Numbered from the stretch's first letter, positions 11,341 through 23,162 are shown. The stretch is 64,000 bases of DNA from Chaetoderma sp. LZ-2023a (GCA_034401795.1 CM067359.1:143040233-143104232); one strand, 5' to 3'. Notes: generated by a model from the letters alone, not told the origin. Numbers and translations: made by a program.

Positions 11341-11589
11341 GTACGTGGACATATATTTAATGATACTTGTGATATCTTGGTGCCAGGTACATCTATCTTG
11401 GTCGAAGGATTAGTGCATCGTCGACTAATATCATGGTTTTGAAACCATATCACAGCATTTGTAGATAAGAAGGGTCATACACCTCATAATTGGGGAGTCC
11501 TAATGCTACAAGAAATGGAAGCAATATTCAGTCAACTAGGGCCTAGTCAAACCAATTTCCTTCATGATAGCTATATATAAATCATAGGC

Positions 11590-13430
11590 ATTTATCTATC
11601 GTTTGCAGAAACAGTGTGTGTGTATGTGTGTGTGCGTGCGTGCGTGCATGCGAGCGTGCATGAGTGCATGCGTGCATGCTTACTGTATGCTGCGGCTCTA
11701 ATAGTAGAAACATCATACAGCTGGAAGCAGTCCTTCACTTTTGACCACTGTGTCCTGTACTTAGCCAAAATCTGTATCTTCATCCGGTCCATTCTTATCT
11801 GAATGTACTGAGTCTATCTTTCTTGAGTTCATCTCACAGCATGCTTAATATATTTATGCAATGGCATCCTCTTTTGGCTTTGTGTTTGATGGCTCCCAGT
11901 AGTGCGAATTTCAAGGATCTCTATGCTGCTGTCTTCTGGCATCCTTAGTACACAGTCAAACATGGACCATCTTTGTTGGGCGCAATTTACAGACAGTGGC
12001 GATGTGTTACACATCTTGTATAGTGCATCATTGTACATATGCTGTGTGGTCATTGGTGTCCTGTGATGGTGCAGAGGTATTTGCGGTGACAGGTATAAAT
12101 TTGCCTAGAGCTGCCTTTGAAGCTTCCCAGCTGTTACAGCTATACAGCATCAAGGATACACGGGCATGCGTTGTATAAACGTTCTCTTTTTGTTATGGGA
12201 ATCTTTGAAGCGTGTAACAATATAAGCAGTACTGCTTCATTGTGGAAGCAGTGAGCCCAGGATTTTACTTTATCCATGTTTCGCGACAATGAATTGGATT
12301 GTCATTTTCATTAGTTTCCTGCTTTGTCGATAGGTATATGTGAGTGAACTCTGTTTTGGATTCATTCATAAAGAAATTCTCAATTTTTAGTTTTCAGCTA
12401 TTGGAGATAGTTCTTCAAGGGGTTTCTTTTCCTCATCTATTAAGTCAACATCATCGATATATTCCATCTCTAGCAGCATATCCAGTATGGACACAATTTG
12501 GGTGTTTGGTCTTATGGAATTTTCCGGCACAGATTTCAATGCAGCAGCAAGGTAACAGGTGAAAAACACAGGCGATAGACCGTCTTCATGTGGGGAGCCG
12601 ATTGATGTCTCAAACTCTGCATACTTCGCTCACTTCACCAGTATGTGTAGCTTTGTGTCTGCAAGTAGTTGTCTCACTAGTTGTAGATCATCTTCATTGG
12701 CCTTGCATTGGACAGCTAGGATCATTGAGCGTTTAATTGTGTCGTGATATGTCAATGCCCATATTTTGGGAATCGCAGTGTCTGGACAAGACTACTGACA
12801 CAAGCATGCCTTGAGTCCATACAGTGTCTGCACAGCTGCATCCACATAAATTCACTGACATGATCCAGTGAAGGAATCTTATCTTGGATGCGGCATAAAA
12901 TAGATTGGATACGATTTTCCATTTGCTGTTGCGGAGCACTAAGGGCTGCAGATTGGCTGGGGACAGAGAGGAGGGGGTAGAGGAGGGTGTTGGTAGTTTT
13001 CTTATGCTTGAGTAGTGAGATACGGTGCAATTGCTTACAGCATCGATGGAAAGGTGGTGCATAAAAGCTGAATTGGTTAGGTGTGTCATTGGTTTTCAGA
13101 TAATGTCACTTCCATATTTGAATGGTTCATTGCTCATACCATTAGTCCCGGATGCATATCCATTTTTCAGGTCTTTGAGCGCCCTAGAAACTTCTGCTGT
13201 TTTAATTGCTGCTGTTTCAATTGGAGTCACCTGAGAATGGGTGCAAATGCTCATCATTATGATCAGTGAACTGTTCCTTGCATGGTGACCCATTCTCGAA
13301 CTGCATCGCTTTTGCCCTGGTCAGTCCCGATAATGTCCTTCAGAATTGTGTACAGTGAGTGGAGCCTGTGATGTTCACAACATAAATGTGGCTGAAGGTG
13401 AATTGGCTTGAAGGAATGCAGTCACAATTG
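11590..13430 (-). pseudogene. LINE (non-LTR) reverse transcriptase remnant 1
   Basis: Read from 13430 leftwards, the order is: an ALKDLKNGYASGTNG segment before the RT fingers; a VWTQGMLVSVV / MGIDIS segment (RT region 3); MEYIDDVDLIDEEKK at about 12400-12460, which is the YxDD active-site box with Ile instead of Ala; and at about 11829-12050 the post-RT region NDALYKMCNTSPLSV. This is the layout of invertebrate non-LTR RT. The frames are scattered over at least five segments by indels and stops. It is related at DNA level to the remnant at 60625-62190, in the same orientation. It lies inside the proposed host intron. Confidence 0.75.
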
Positions 13431-13596
13431 CAGATACTGGTATATTTTTTGTGTAGTAAGAATGTGTCGACAATGTGCGCAGTAGTTAGAAAAGTACAGG
13501 TGTAGCGAGGCAGATGGAGGCCCATTCACTGGAGCGCTTAACTCTCCAATGCAGAGGGGCCCGCACTCTATGCAGGCATCCACAGGGATATATATC

Positions 13597-16500
13597 ATGA
13601 GTACTGTTGCACAGCTTCGCGCTATTGCAAAGCAATTCGGCCTTAGAGTCTACTCTAAGGCCCAGATAGCCGACCTTCTCCAGATGATTGGACAGGTCCG
13701 TGCCAAGGAGTGGCAGAAGCGACTCTCCCGAGCAATAAATATGGGAAGTTTTCCAGCGCTTACCAAAGAGGATCCTTGGAATCCCCACAAGAAAGCACAG
13801 CGGATACGTGAGCGTCGTCAGTTGGACGAGGAGGTGACTGCTAGCTTGCGAGCCAAGACTGTAGTGAGGCGGATGGAGGCCCATCCACTGGAGCGCTTAA
13901 CTCTCAAATGCAGGATCGTTAACCAATGCCAAGGTCTGAGCCCAGCCCGGAGCATAAGGGGGCCGAGGTCTGAACCCTTAGCCTGGAGCATGAGGTGAGA
14001 AGGCGAACACATTCTCGACCAGCATCTCGGCGAAAGGGAGACAGAGGATAGAGGATGCCGGTCAGTATGCTGAACATTCTTCATAGGTCTAGAAGGAGAC
14101 CTCAATGGCCAGATCATGCAAAAGATCCAGCAGACTGTCCAGAACGCCTTCTACCTCTGCTACACCCATACCTATCGCATCCGTCACATCGAAGACAGTA
14201 GGGTGATGCTCTTCCACAAGAATGCTCCAGGAGCCCGTGGCTGAACACGATAGGAGCAGCTCAGGACTGCATGGTAGCAAGAGAGCAAGCCCGCCTCGAC
14301 ACAGACAATATCGATCGACCCAACACCAGTTGAGGTCAGGGCTGTCATCGACCACCAACCTCTGCTTGGGACAGGCCCCCTCCCAGACTGGCTACGACAG
14401 AAGAGTATGACTGCGCTCGACACCTACAGGGCAACATGTGTCTCTAGAGATGTCTAGCAGTCCACCGAGGAGCGAGAGCTGAGAGAAGTACAGCTCCTAC
14501 ACGAGAGCTTGCCACACAGTTCTACGGCAAGACAGTACCAAGACCTCGCTGGATCAGCTGGACACGGTAGAATTCTTTGCCAAGATCGTGATTCACGTGT
14601 ATGAACCAACCGAAGAAGGCACCTGGCACATGATCAGGCAAGCGGGTCACTACCGTGACACCATGACCATCGGAGTGTGGGACCACCACGCCTTCTACAT
14701 CAAGAACATCTCCAAGCTGGCGCATCACATACACTAGTCTGCAGTCACTGTCAGCAGAGGTTTACACAGGCATGCAATCTTCAACGCCATGCTGATCACA
14801 GTACAGGTGGCAAAACAAAAATCGTGTGTCTTGGCGAGAAGGTTGAGGTGCCACAGTCTGCGTATGAGAAAGCCTTCTATCCGCCCCAACCATCCAGTTC
14901 AGCAGCTACTCGTTGGATCGAGTATGAGTCGAGAAACAGAGGCGTACACATACACCATGTAGAGTGTGGGCATGGTGGCAAGCGTTGGATCGAGGGCGCT
15001 CCCGTAGATAGTTATGATCCGACCACCAACACCGTTTACCAGTTCCATGGCTGTCTCTGGCATGGGTGTCCACAACACCAGCGAGGTGAGGATGCCGAAC
15101 AAAGATACGGCAAGACAGTCCTGAGAGAGGAGAAGCTGAGAGCCTCTGGATGCACGCTTGTGGTACAGTGGGAGTGCTGTATAAAACGCTGCCAAGCGTC
15201 CCTAAATGAGTTCGGACTGTCCCATTCCCACACTTCATAGGTTACGACTTCGAAGCACTCCTAGATGGTATCAAGACTCGTCCTACAGAGACTCTCACGA
15301 TCGAGAGTACTCACATACCTATCTCTGTGTCAGTTGGCTGCTCCTTAGAGGGCGTCACGAGTTAGCCCACTCACCTCTGCAATCCTGACCCCAAAGAACT
15401 GATTAGAGAGTTCATGCTGGAGATCCAACGGTGAGCATCTCTAATCCGGACAAGGGTTAGGGCACAGTACATACCGACAGACCTGGACAAGCTCCCAAAG
15501 TGACAGCGGCGACTGATCAACGAGTGGTGTGACCAAGTGCCTGTACTGGGATTCAACTCTGGGAGGTATGGTCTGAACCTCATCAAGAAGTACCTTGTCG
15601 ATGAGCTGACTGACAGTACAGGTACAGTGAAAGTCGCTAAGAAGGCTAGTCGGACCATGTTCCTCATAACACCTGACCTACAGTTTCTCGAGGGTCTGAA
15701 CTACCTCGGCCCAGGAGTCTCATACGAGGTATGGGTCAAAGCTTACGGGTGTACATAGCAGAAGAGCTGGCTCCTGTATGAATGGTTTGACACACATGAG
15801 AAGCTCAACTATCCCGGGCTTCCTGACTACTCAGCATGGACATCTAAGCTCAAGGGTGGCTACCTCTTGACGCGAACAGAGTGGGAACAGTGTAACCAGA
15901 CATTCAGCGAGCATGGAATGCGGACATTCACCGACTTGCTGTGATACTACAACAACCTGGACGTCAGTCCATTCATCGAAGCCCTAGAGCGGATATGGGA
16001 GTTCTACACAGAACGAGAAATAGACATCCTCAAAGACGCGGCCTCTCCCAGGTGTGTCACTGCAGTACCTCCTACATGGAACCACTCAGCACATGCTGGA
16101 TGTTAGCCTCTATTCACCTGACAAGGAAGCCTACGAGGTGCTGAACGGTGCTGTTGTTGGTGGTCCTAGCATTGTGTTCACCAGATACCACGAGGCTGGT
16201 GTGGCTCGAATCGAGTGTCTGCCAACGTCTACTCGGTTACGACGCAAATGCTCTGTACCTGTCAACAATGGCCAAAGAGATGCCATGTGGTAAGGAGAAA
16301 GTGCACCATTGGTCCGGTGCCAGTTGGGTAGCTAGCTTTAAGGAGGCTCTCCTAGTAGACAGCTGGTTTGGGTTTGCTGAGGTGGATATAGAGGTCCCCA
16401 AGGCTCTGTGGGCAAAGTTCGAGGAAATGCCTCCTCTCTTCTATAACCCCGAGATCCCAGTAGAGGCAATCTCATCTGAGATACTGGCATATCTAGGGCG

Positions 16501-17487
16501 AACAGGGAGGAAGCGGCCCACCACCCAGAAGCTGGTCGGTGCCCTCTGGCAAGAAGCGGCTGCTGTACACCCCGACCCTCAAGTGGTATATAACGCATGG
16601 CCTGGAGATCACTGCTGTATACCGAACCATAGACTATGAGGCCAAGCGCCCATTCGAGTGGTTCATGGAGAATGTTATGGAGGCCTGCCGCTCGGGAGAT
16701 GTAGATCTCTTCAACCTCCTTGGCAACAGTGCCTATGGGAAGCTCATCGAGGCCCTAGAACGTCATAGCAACACCAGCTTCACGAAGGATGAACGCGTGG
16801 TAGACAAGGCCCTGCGTAGTGCATGGTTCGAAGATCTCGAGGAGATCGTGAGTCATACAAGCTCCAGAGTTGCAAGCCGAGAATCACAATTCGAAGGCCC
16901 TTCCAGGTGGTGATAGCCATTTATGAGCTCGCGACTTCCTCGATCGCTACATAGCTCATGACAGCTTTGAGTACCTGCAGATGGACACTGACTCTGCGTA
17001 TATCACTATAGCAGGCACCAACCACGATGACGTCATTCGCCCTGAGATTCGAGCAAAGTACCAGGCTCATAAGCGGGACTGGCTAGCTTGGGACAAATGG
17101 TCTGGACGGACTCAGGGACTGTTCAAGCTCGAGTTCGAAGGTTCTTGTGGCATCACTCTCTGCTCCAAATGCTACTATGTGGAGAGCGCAGCTGCAAGTA
17201 AGTGCTCGGCTAAGGAAATGTCAAAGCGGCAGAATGAGGTCTCTTGGCAGAGGGTCTACAGCGCCCTACATGGCGGGGCCGGGGGGGGGGGGGGTGGGGG
17301 GCAGAGCTAAAAACTGAGGCCTATGCATGCACAACCAGGTTATGGTGATGTATGCACAGAAAAAACTTGGACTCTCCGCTTACTATGATAAGCACCATGT
17401 GCTGCCAGATGGGGTCAATACCGAGCCCATCGAGTATCATGTTAGTACCTTAGGGGTGGTAGCTGTGTGTCTTCAGGGACTAGCTGA
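13597..17487 (+). pseudogene. Protein-primed family B DNA polymerase, element A
   Basis: Would replicate the element from protein-primed ends. It starts MSTVAQLRAIAKQFGLR, a SAP-like helix-extension-helix. It then has a C2H2-like finger (CSHCQQRF...HADH, near 14740-14800), the FHGCLWHGCPQH box typical of Polinton polymerases (15043), exonuclease motifs I (DFEALL, near 15250) and II (NSGRYGLN, near 15555), the YNNLDV motif, palm motif A (YDANALYL, 16231), motif B (GNSAYGK, near 16725), motif C (MDTDSAY, 16981) and the KCYYVE motif. The C terminus overlaps the integrase gene on the opposite strand. The frame is split by many shifts (for example near 14500, 15240, 15960, 16580, 16910) and by stops. 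Full length would be about 1,290 codons, normal for the family. Confidence 0.9.
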
Positions 17488-18373
17488 AGCTCTTCTACTA
17501 CAAATGGTCGCCTAGGCACTCCTTGCTGGCATGCCAGGTAGTACAGTGTAGGCCGCCCCTCCGCCTCCACATACCTGTCAAGCCTGTGAACATCTATCGA
17601 CCAGTTAGGATCTGTTGCACGCCGTCGACCACCTTCCAGCTCACCAGGCTCATACAGGTACCGAACCAGAGCATCAGGTGGTAGGCACTCCTCTCCCTTG
17701 TTCGCTCCTCTAGAGCTGTGACCAGCAGAGTGTCTGTTAGCCTTTATCGGCTTCTTCCGGATTAGCCTGGTAACCTCCGCATTGGATCTCTCCACCACAG
17801 CAGGCAGCCCTCTCACCCACACTCTAGAACGTTCACTCGACGCGGCCATTTCCTGGGCGTATTGGTGTGGGAACAGGCTCTCTGCCAGTGTCCGATTCCA
17901 CCGCTCAACGATAGCCTGGGCTCGGTGATGCCCTACCTCGCTTCGCTTAACTGCCACACCGTGTTTCCAGTTGAGGGCTGCAGTCTCCCCTCTGAACTCC
18001 TTACCATCATCCCCCTGCAACAATTCCAGCCACTTGTACCTGCCGGTGACATCGACGACGGTGAGGGCATACTTGTAGGTCTTATGACTAACCGAGTCGT
18101 GTGGAAGGAATAGAACATCTGCCTGGTGAACTCTGTTCGGGACAGTTTCCTCGAAATTGGCATGCCTGATGTGCCGTGGACGAGGTCTGTATATCTGCCA
18201 CATCGCCTGGTGGCTGAGTCACTGGCTAACTGTCTCCAATGTGAAGTTGTTGCCCTTGTGACGTGCAGCCTCGAGTAGTTGAGGGGGGGCTCACGGTGAT
18301 ATCCACCAGGCTGATAGTAGAGTTCCTCAAGAAAGACGGATTTCATCACTGACGTCCACTCCCGTCCTGTCAC
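17442..18373 (-). pseudogene. Retroviral-type (RVE) integrase, element A
   Basis: A DDE integrase that would insert the element DNA. The N-terminal part (MKSVFLEELYYQPGG) is separated by a frameshift near 18285 from the core. The core has ADVLFLPHD (first Asp), LLQGDDGKEF (second Asp) and AQAIVERWNRTL (Glu), with 34 residues between the first Asp of the DDG and the Glu. Compared with element B, about 28 residues between the first and second catalytic regions are missing in frame (TGRYKWLELLQ), so it cannot be active. The C-terminal domain, including ATDPNWSIDVHRLDRYVEAE, is open to the stop at 17442. It converges on and overlaps the 3' end of the polymerase. Confidence 0.9.
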
Positions 18374-18557
18374 GCATGGCCTGGGTGAACTCTAAACAGA
18401 GGAACAGACGGCTGTCATTCATTCGACCATCACTGACGACCTCCTCAAACACCTCCGTACACTGGCATCTAATCTCTGCTGGATCCTCACTGAACAGTAG
18501 TTTATCGACCAACTCTCGGAAGTTAAGGGACTTGATCAGGTCGTACAGAGATGCCAT
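18327..18557 (-). pseudogene. Small conserved protein upstream of integrase (MASLYDL), element A
   Basis: Begins MASLYDLIKSLNFRELVDKL, followed by RCQCTEVFEEVVSDGRMND and CLEFTQAMRDRTGVDVSDEI. The intact sister (39760-40005) has 81 residues; here a small deletion changes the last residues (RLS). I recognise no domain. It is soluble, helix-rich and slightly acidic. Its 3' end overlaps the integrase start in another frame, suggesting one transcript. Confidence 0.6.
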
Positions 18558-18997
18558 CCGTATATAGTATGGGTTAAATGTTCGGCAGCCCAGAAGGCCA
18601 CGAGCACTATGGCAAGGTATGGTAGCCAAGGGCCTGTGACTCCAAAGAACATACCTACTCCTGAGGCGATGGCTGGTATGGCTTCAGAAATCTTCCCCAC
18701 CCCATGGAGAGCATTGTTGGCGATCTTGCGGACCGTCTCGCCAGCCTTCGTTGTGAACAAAGTGATCAGAACCCCAACTGCTGCCAGCGGACCGATAGAA
18801 CCTTTTACGTAAGTGCGATAGATTCCTTTCGCTCTGTGTACTAGCCTGCGGGATTCAGGCTATACATCATCATACTCACCCGCGGGATGCGCTACATCGT
18901 AGTCGTCTGCATCATAATCCTCCTCATCATCATAGTCCTCCTCATAGTCCTCATCATCTATATCCTCGACTGGATCAGCGTCTGGTTCATACATCAT
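18536..18997 (-). pseudogene. Acidic single-span membrane protein, element A
   Basis: The N terminus (MMYEPDADPVEDIDDEDYEE) is strongly acidic and tyrosine-rich. The C-terminal half has a glycine-rich segment and a hydrophobic span near residues 120-140 (PYLAIVLVAFWAAEHL). One stop (near 18868), caused by a deletion relative to element B, interrupts it. The codon that is a stop in B (40268) is Tyr here, so each copy is broken at a different site. Function unknown; virion or host membrane association is an inference. Confidence 0.6.
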
Positions 18998-19061
18998 ACA
19001 TCGCTTTTGGTATTGGTGGCTGCGGCAGTTATATACTAGCTTTAAACTGTAGTGTATAGCA

Positions 19062-19442
19062 TGGCCTCTACAATCTAGAATATGGACGTGTTTGCCTTAG
19101 CGAACTGGGGACTCAGCTTCGCTGACAAGAAGGCAGCAGAGGTCGAGTGTGAGTGTCATAACCAGGCGATTGAGAATCTGTCTAAGGAGAAGTTTGAGTA
19201 CAGCAAAGCACTCGAGCATATGCGCCAGAGGGTGGCACGCTGACGACAACTCTGCGCTCAGGCCAACCAGAGCCTCAAAGAGGCAGATGAGAGTCTCGAT
19301 GAGTACTACACGGCTGTAAAGATATCTGAGCCAACGCTCGACTATGAAGCATCCACAGGTCAGAATACAGCAGAACTTATAGTAGTGGTGGCAGCTGCAG
19401 CGGTGACGACAGGAGTCGTGCTCTATGCATGCTCAAGCTGAA
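19062..19442 (+). pseudogene. Coiled-coil tail-anchored protein, element A
   Basis: Sister of the intact 126-codon gene at 40502. It has the same start and ALANWGLSFADKKAAEVE segment, a long charged coiled coil and a C-terminal hydrophobic anchor (VVVAAAAVTTGVVLYA). It carries stop codons at about 19074 and 19241. Its 3' end overlaps the capsid-like gene on the other strand by about 20 bases. Confidence 0.65.
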
Positions 19443-20255
19443 TACCTGATGTGTTCGACACGCATACCTTAGCATAGCCAAAGTAAAGTACTGTCACACC
19501 TAATGAGCGAGTCCCAGCTATGAGGTTTCCGATGTTGAAGCTGAGCCGATTGGCCTGATTAGGTGGGATGTCCCTGCCCCCGAGGTGGTGACGGCCCTCG
19601 AATGCCGACTCGAGGTCATCGCTTCCACTGGTTAGGTGCAGAAGTTCATATGCTAGTTTTCTGTCTGTAGAGTTGGCAATCAGCCAGCTCCCATACCTCA
19701 CCAAGAACATTGGTCCCAGCAACCACAAGCTTGAAGTCGTCTAGCTTATCCATCTGCTGGATGGCTCCTCCCTTCTGAACCAGGACCGCAACAGTGACAC
19801 AGTCCGATGCACCACGATGCAATGTCAGCTCTACCCGTTGGTTAGCTGTGGCTTGGACCTGCTGGTGTTCTCGCTCCACATGCACGATCCGCTGTTTGGA
19901 ACCCGTTTGCTTCAGCTCCTGGTCGTTCTCGTCATGCCCGACATGAAGTCTTGGAGCATTCATCGTCGCATCTGCGAGTTGCTCAGTGTACACCCGGAGG
20001 AACAGCCTATCCTGCATGGCAGCCGGATTCATGTGTGTGTTCTCGAGGAGGGTTACGAGTGGAACTGCCATGGGCTTCTCAACACCTGCCCGTAGTTCGA
20101 ATTCCGTGAACCCCTCATTCCACCCCACAGCGTACTACCCCTTTCCCTTTGCATAGAAGGTTGGGCCACGAGCCAGCGGACCTAGAACTCAGTACTCATC
20201 GTTCACATAGGTGGTGTCCATGGTGCGGTTGCTCTGCACGATCTCCCACCTGTTC
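19423..20255 (-). pseudogene. Capsid-like structural protein candidate, element A (5' deleted)
   Basis: Beta-rich protein with the conserved segments EKPMAVPLVTLLENTHMNPA, FLRVYTEQLADATMNAPR and KLDDFKLVVAGTNVLGEV, and a C-terminal IPPNQANRLSFNIGNL / VTVLYFGYAKV sheet-like region. The family is not recognised. Size, position and beta content make it a jelly-roll capsid candidate by inference only. A deletion at about 20255 removes its N terminus together with the N terminus of the divergent plus-strand gene. Frameshifts lie near 19660 and 20130. Confidence 0.5.
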
Positions 20256-20256
20256 A

Positions 20257-20922
20257 GAACTCCTGCCTCGGATACTCCACCAGAAGTTAGACAGCACCGA
20301 GGGTAGGACACTCGGTCTACCACCTGTGTACCAAGCCAACAGCCCTGTAATTCTAGCTCTCCAAAGGGCGATGGTCGGCCCCAAAGATCTACTAATGGTC
20401 GGGAAGTGGGCTGCCGTATTTAGCCTCCATAGCCAGAAAGAGCGAGATATGCTGCATAGCCTCCAATCTGGAGCAAATAACTACTTCAGTGAGGAGGTCA
20501 GTGCCGCTGTAGCAGAGAGCCACGACACCAGTCATGCAGAAGGTACTCAGGAGGGGTTCACTGTTGGCCACAAGGAGGCTGTTGAGTACATCTTCAACAA
20601 AAGAGGTCGCAGGAGATTGGCCACTAATCTGCCAGCATTTCTGAAATTCCCATCTAACTACCAGGACTACCTCATCAAATCCGCTCGCAAATCAGATGCT
20701 CGTCGCGCATGGACAAAGTGGATCTTCCGTGAGAAGTTCCATAAGAAGAGAGTCCTAGACACAGACCAGTGGGTAGAGTTTCGGCGACAGTACAGACTTG
20801 ATGAAACTGCCGAAGTAGCAGCGGAGACCGCTGACCGGGGTCCTCAAGCAGCGGAGACCGCGGACAAAGTAGCAGAGACTGCGGACGAAGTAGCGGAGAC
20901 CACGCAGCCTTCTGATGAATGA
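20257..20922 (+). pseudogene. Plus-strand gene with VAETADE tail, element A (5' deleted)
   Basis: Sister of 41922-42944. After the deletion junction it reads ILHQKLDSTEGRTLGLP, then GPKDLLMVGKWAAVFSLHSQ, FLKFPSNYQDYLIKSARKSD and a C-terminal acidic repeat region with several VAETAD/AAETAD units ending TTQPSDE. The open frame starts spuriously inside the neighbouring antisense gene (20149). The charged, helix-rich middle could bind nucleic acid or capsid, but no domain is recognised. Confidence 0.6.
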
Positions 20923-20988
20923 AAAAAAGTTGCAGCGGAGACCGCCGCGGTTTTCGCTCAGTCTGTCAGCGATTACGTGTAGAGCAGG

Positions 20989-21626
20989 CTAGTTTCTGGC
21001 GGTATTCAGCTTGTAGGTGACGGTCTGTGCCTTTTTCAGAGATGGCTTGAAGTGTGACAGCTCGCCTGTCTCCTTGTTGCTGAAGATGAAGCGGTACAGC
21101 TCAGCTGCCCTCTGTACACCTGCAATAAAGTCCCTTTGATCTCCGTGAGGGTTAAGCTGTTGTATATGGTCTCGAGCAGGGCACGTCCACACTTGGAGCT
21201 GAAGTATAGCAACCAGACATTGTGGCGGATGTCTGGTGAGATCTCGCAGGTGTACTTCTGAAAGAGGATGAAGACAGTTATCTTTGTGTGCCGGGTGCAC
21301 CTGGTGATGTTGCTGAGGTAGGTCACTGTCTTCTGGTCCATTGCAGGGTCATCGATAACTAGAACAAGTGGTTCTGTCAGTCGGGCTGCCAGCAGCTTCT
21401 CCATCAGTGCTTGCATGTTATGTGTCTTGGTGATTGGGCCATTGTACCATTGATCATTACTGTCAACTGCCTCAGCGGCGGAGTCAGACACCAGAAGGAT
21501 GTATTGAGAGTGTAGATGTTTGGATAGGAGAGCCCGCAGTAAGATGTTTTTCCCGTTTCCTGATGGGGCAATGATCAGCACCACCTGGCCAGCATCAGCC
21601 AGCCTACTGTCGAATGGTACAGACAT
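20989..21626 (-). pseudogene. FtsK/HerA-like packaging ATPase, element A
   Basis: Genome-packaging ATPase of the A32/FtsK-HerA type found in Polintons and related viruses. It starts MSVPFDSRLADAGQVVLIIA. The Walker A loop is APSGNGKN (about 21555-21575), where the usual Thr/Ser after Lys is Asn. Walker B is PLVLVIDDPAMD (near 21350-21385), followed by a sensor-like stretch TKITVFILFQKY. It is about 210 residues, normal for the family. A frameshift near 21125 moves the C terminus (QRAAELYRFIFSNKETGELS) to another frame ending at 20989. The start overlaps the upstream 92-codon gene. Confidence 0.85.
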
Positions 21627-21882
21627 GCATGCGGAGGATGGTTAGCACTTGGTCGGCGGTAGCCTCATCTATATCTGGGAGACTAAATGGCAGTACTTCC
21701 TGCACCAGCTCTTTCGCCTGCAGAGTGGGGAATCATGCACCTCCGGCGGATACGAATGATGCGATGGAGGCGTCAAGCATGAAATCCCAGCAGCAGCTGA
21801 GAAGATGGCGTAGAGGGCCTGTGTCAGCACCCACAGTGTCTAGTACATCCTGTATCTGTATGATATATGCACGAAAAGCCAT
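21604..21882 (-). pseudogene. Small protein preceding ATPase (MAFRAYIIQI), element A
   Basis: Same 92-codon gene as 43344-43622, with one internal stop near 21735 (TGA where B has CGA, Arg). It begins MAFRAYIIQIQDVLDTVGAD and ends LTILRMHVCTIRQ. Helical and soluble, no known domain. The conserved start-proximal box (TTTAA, then ATAG) lies directly upstream. Confidence 0.6.
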
Positions 21883-21884
21883 GA

Positions 21885-22600
21885 CTATCCTGTGGTCTTA
21901 AATGGTAAACCAAAGAACCCTGACTTCTTCACCTCTGGTAGCTGGAGGCTGGCGGTAGCACCTTTTTTGCCATCGACAGTGATACTGCTCAGGCTGAGGG
22001 TGCCTATCTTGAGATTCTCTCCATCCTGTCGGAAGGAGCTCCGTGGTTTCAGGAGATCCTTAACCAGGTCCTGTGCATAGGACTCAGCCATAACATTGAT
22101 GGCTCCAGCCTCATCGACTCCGAGCATACCTGGCATCGTCGCCCCCTCCTTGATGCCCATCCCCTTGTATACAGTCTTGGCCTTGTTAATGGCCGATTGT
22201 CCTACCATATCAGTGTTCCCGATGAGATCTCGGGCTGGAATGGTACCTCGGATCTCCCGTGGGTCTCCCTTCTCATCGAAGTCTAGGAAGGAGATATGAT
22301 GCAACAATCGCCTAGCTCTTTGCTGATTAGGTCTATGAATGACAGAGTCATAGTCATATACAGACGGCTTAAACCTACTAGTCATACCCCCAGTGAAATA
22401 GTTGGGTATAGGAGGACCACGCAGTCGGCCAAGGGAATAGGTAGCAGTGCTCAGGGTACTGGCCCTCTGCAGGGGCATGCCTTGTGGGTGGTCCACCATT
22501 CCCGAGCTTTGATGATCCTCAGTCCATGTGCTTGACTAAGGGCTATACAGCGCCCTCTGGCACGCCATGCCTCATATGCTTCAGGGGTCTCGTGTTCCAT
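21885..22600 (-). pseudogene. Conserved LPFKTTG protein, element A
   Basis: The long open part (204 codons, from 22499) contains SLGRLRGPPIPNYFTGGMTS, DPREIRGTIPARDLIGNTD, YKGMGIKEGATMPGMLG and a C-terminal GFFGLPFKTTG. The likely true start is MEHETPEAYEAWRARG at 22600, preceded by the TTTAA box, with one frameshift near 22500. A glycine-rich region followed by helices might be a minor virion protein; no domain is recognised. Confidence 0.6.
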
Positions 22601-22619
22601 CTCTCACTATTCAGAGGGG

Positions 22620-23021
22620 TTAAATGTAGGCGACGATGATCTCAGCCATTGCACTCGTTGCTAGCCCTAGAACTGTGGCCTACATTAGTGTAACACATTC
22701 ACCCATGATCTTGGCGGCAACAGTGTAGGAGGCACTGCTATGGGCGATCTTTGGGATGGGGTGAGTTATTCCGAGACAGTGCCCGGCCACCCCACTCACC
22801 ACTGTAGCAAGGACAGCCGCAGTGGCAGCAGGAAGAACCTCATTTCCCCCTGTCATCTTCACCATGGCCACATTCTCCACCACATTACTGGCGACATGAA
22901 CTGCACGAGGTTTTGCTTTGGTAAGTAACTTCTGTGTCTTGGTTCGCAGCAGGTTCTCCACCTTCTGAAGACTCACCTGGCTCTCGGGCAGTTGCTTCAC
23001 GATCTATACCATTGACGTCAT
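22620..23021 (-). pseudogene. Membrane protein with KxQKLLTKAK helix, element A
   Basis: 133-codon sister of 44392-44793. A basic helix (KVENLLRTKTQKLLTKAKPR) precedes two hydrophobic segments (AATAAVLATVVSGVAGHCLG and a C-terminal ATSAMAEIIVAYI). Stops at about 23006 and 22681 interrupt this copy. Probably a small membrane protein. Confidence 0.6.
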
Positions 23022-23139
23022 TGTTTAAGCACTGAGTATACAACACGGTTAAATGTCTGCGTCCCCTGTCGAGAGAGCTAATAAGATCTTCCCAGTCTGT
23101 GTCTGCCAGGTGGCCAGGTTGGTACTTAGGAATATTCAT
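22885..23139 (-). CDS. Small protein MNIPKYQPGHL, element A
   Basis: 84 codons, overlapping the start of the 22620-23021 gene in another frame. It begins MNIPKYQPGHLADTDWEDLI and has an acidic, hydrophilic C-terminal tail. It is open in both A and B, and a TTTAA box with ATAG precedes its ATG in both, which favours a real gene. No function is recognised. Confidence 0.5.
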   Translation of the reverse strand: MNIPKYQPGHLADTDWEDLISSLDRGRRHLTVLYTQCLNNDVNGIDREATAREPGESSEGGEPAANQDTEVTYQSKTSCSSCRQ

Positions 23140-23162
23140 CTCTCTATTGAGACATCTTAAAC

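Noticed and set aside
13340-13525. 61-codon minus ORF left of element A
   Set aside because: No domain, not conserved at the element B side, lies at a rearranged junction.
14899-15238. Minus-strand ORFs across the polymerase
   Set aside because: Shadows of the plus-strand polymerase frame, which carries recognisable motifs.
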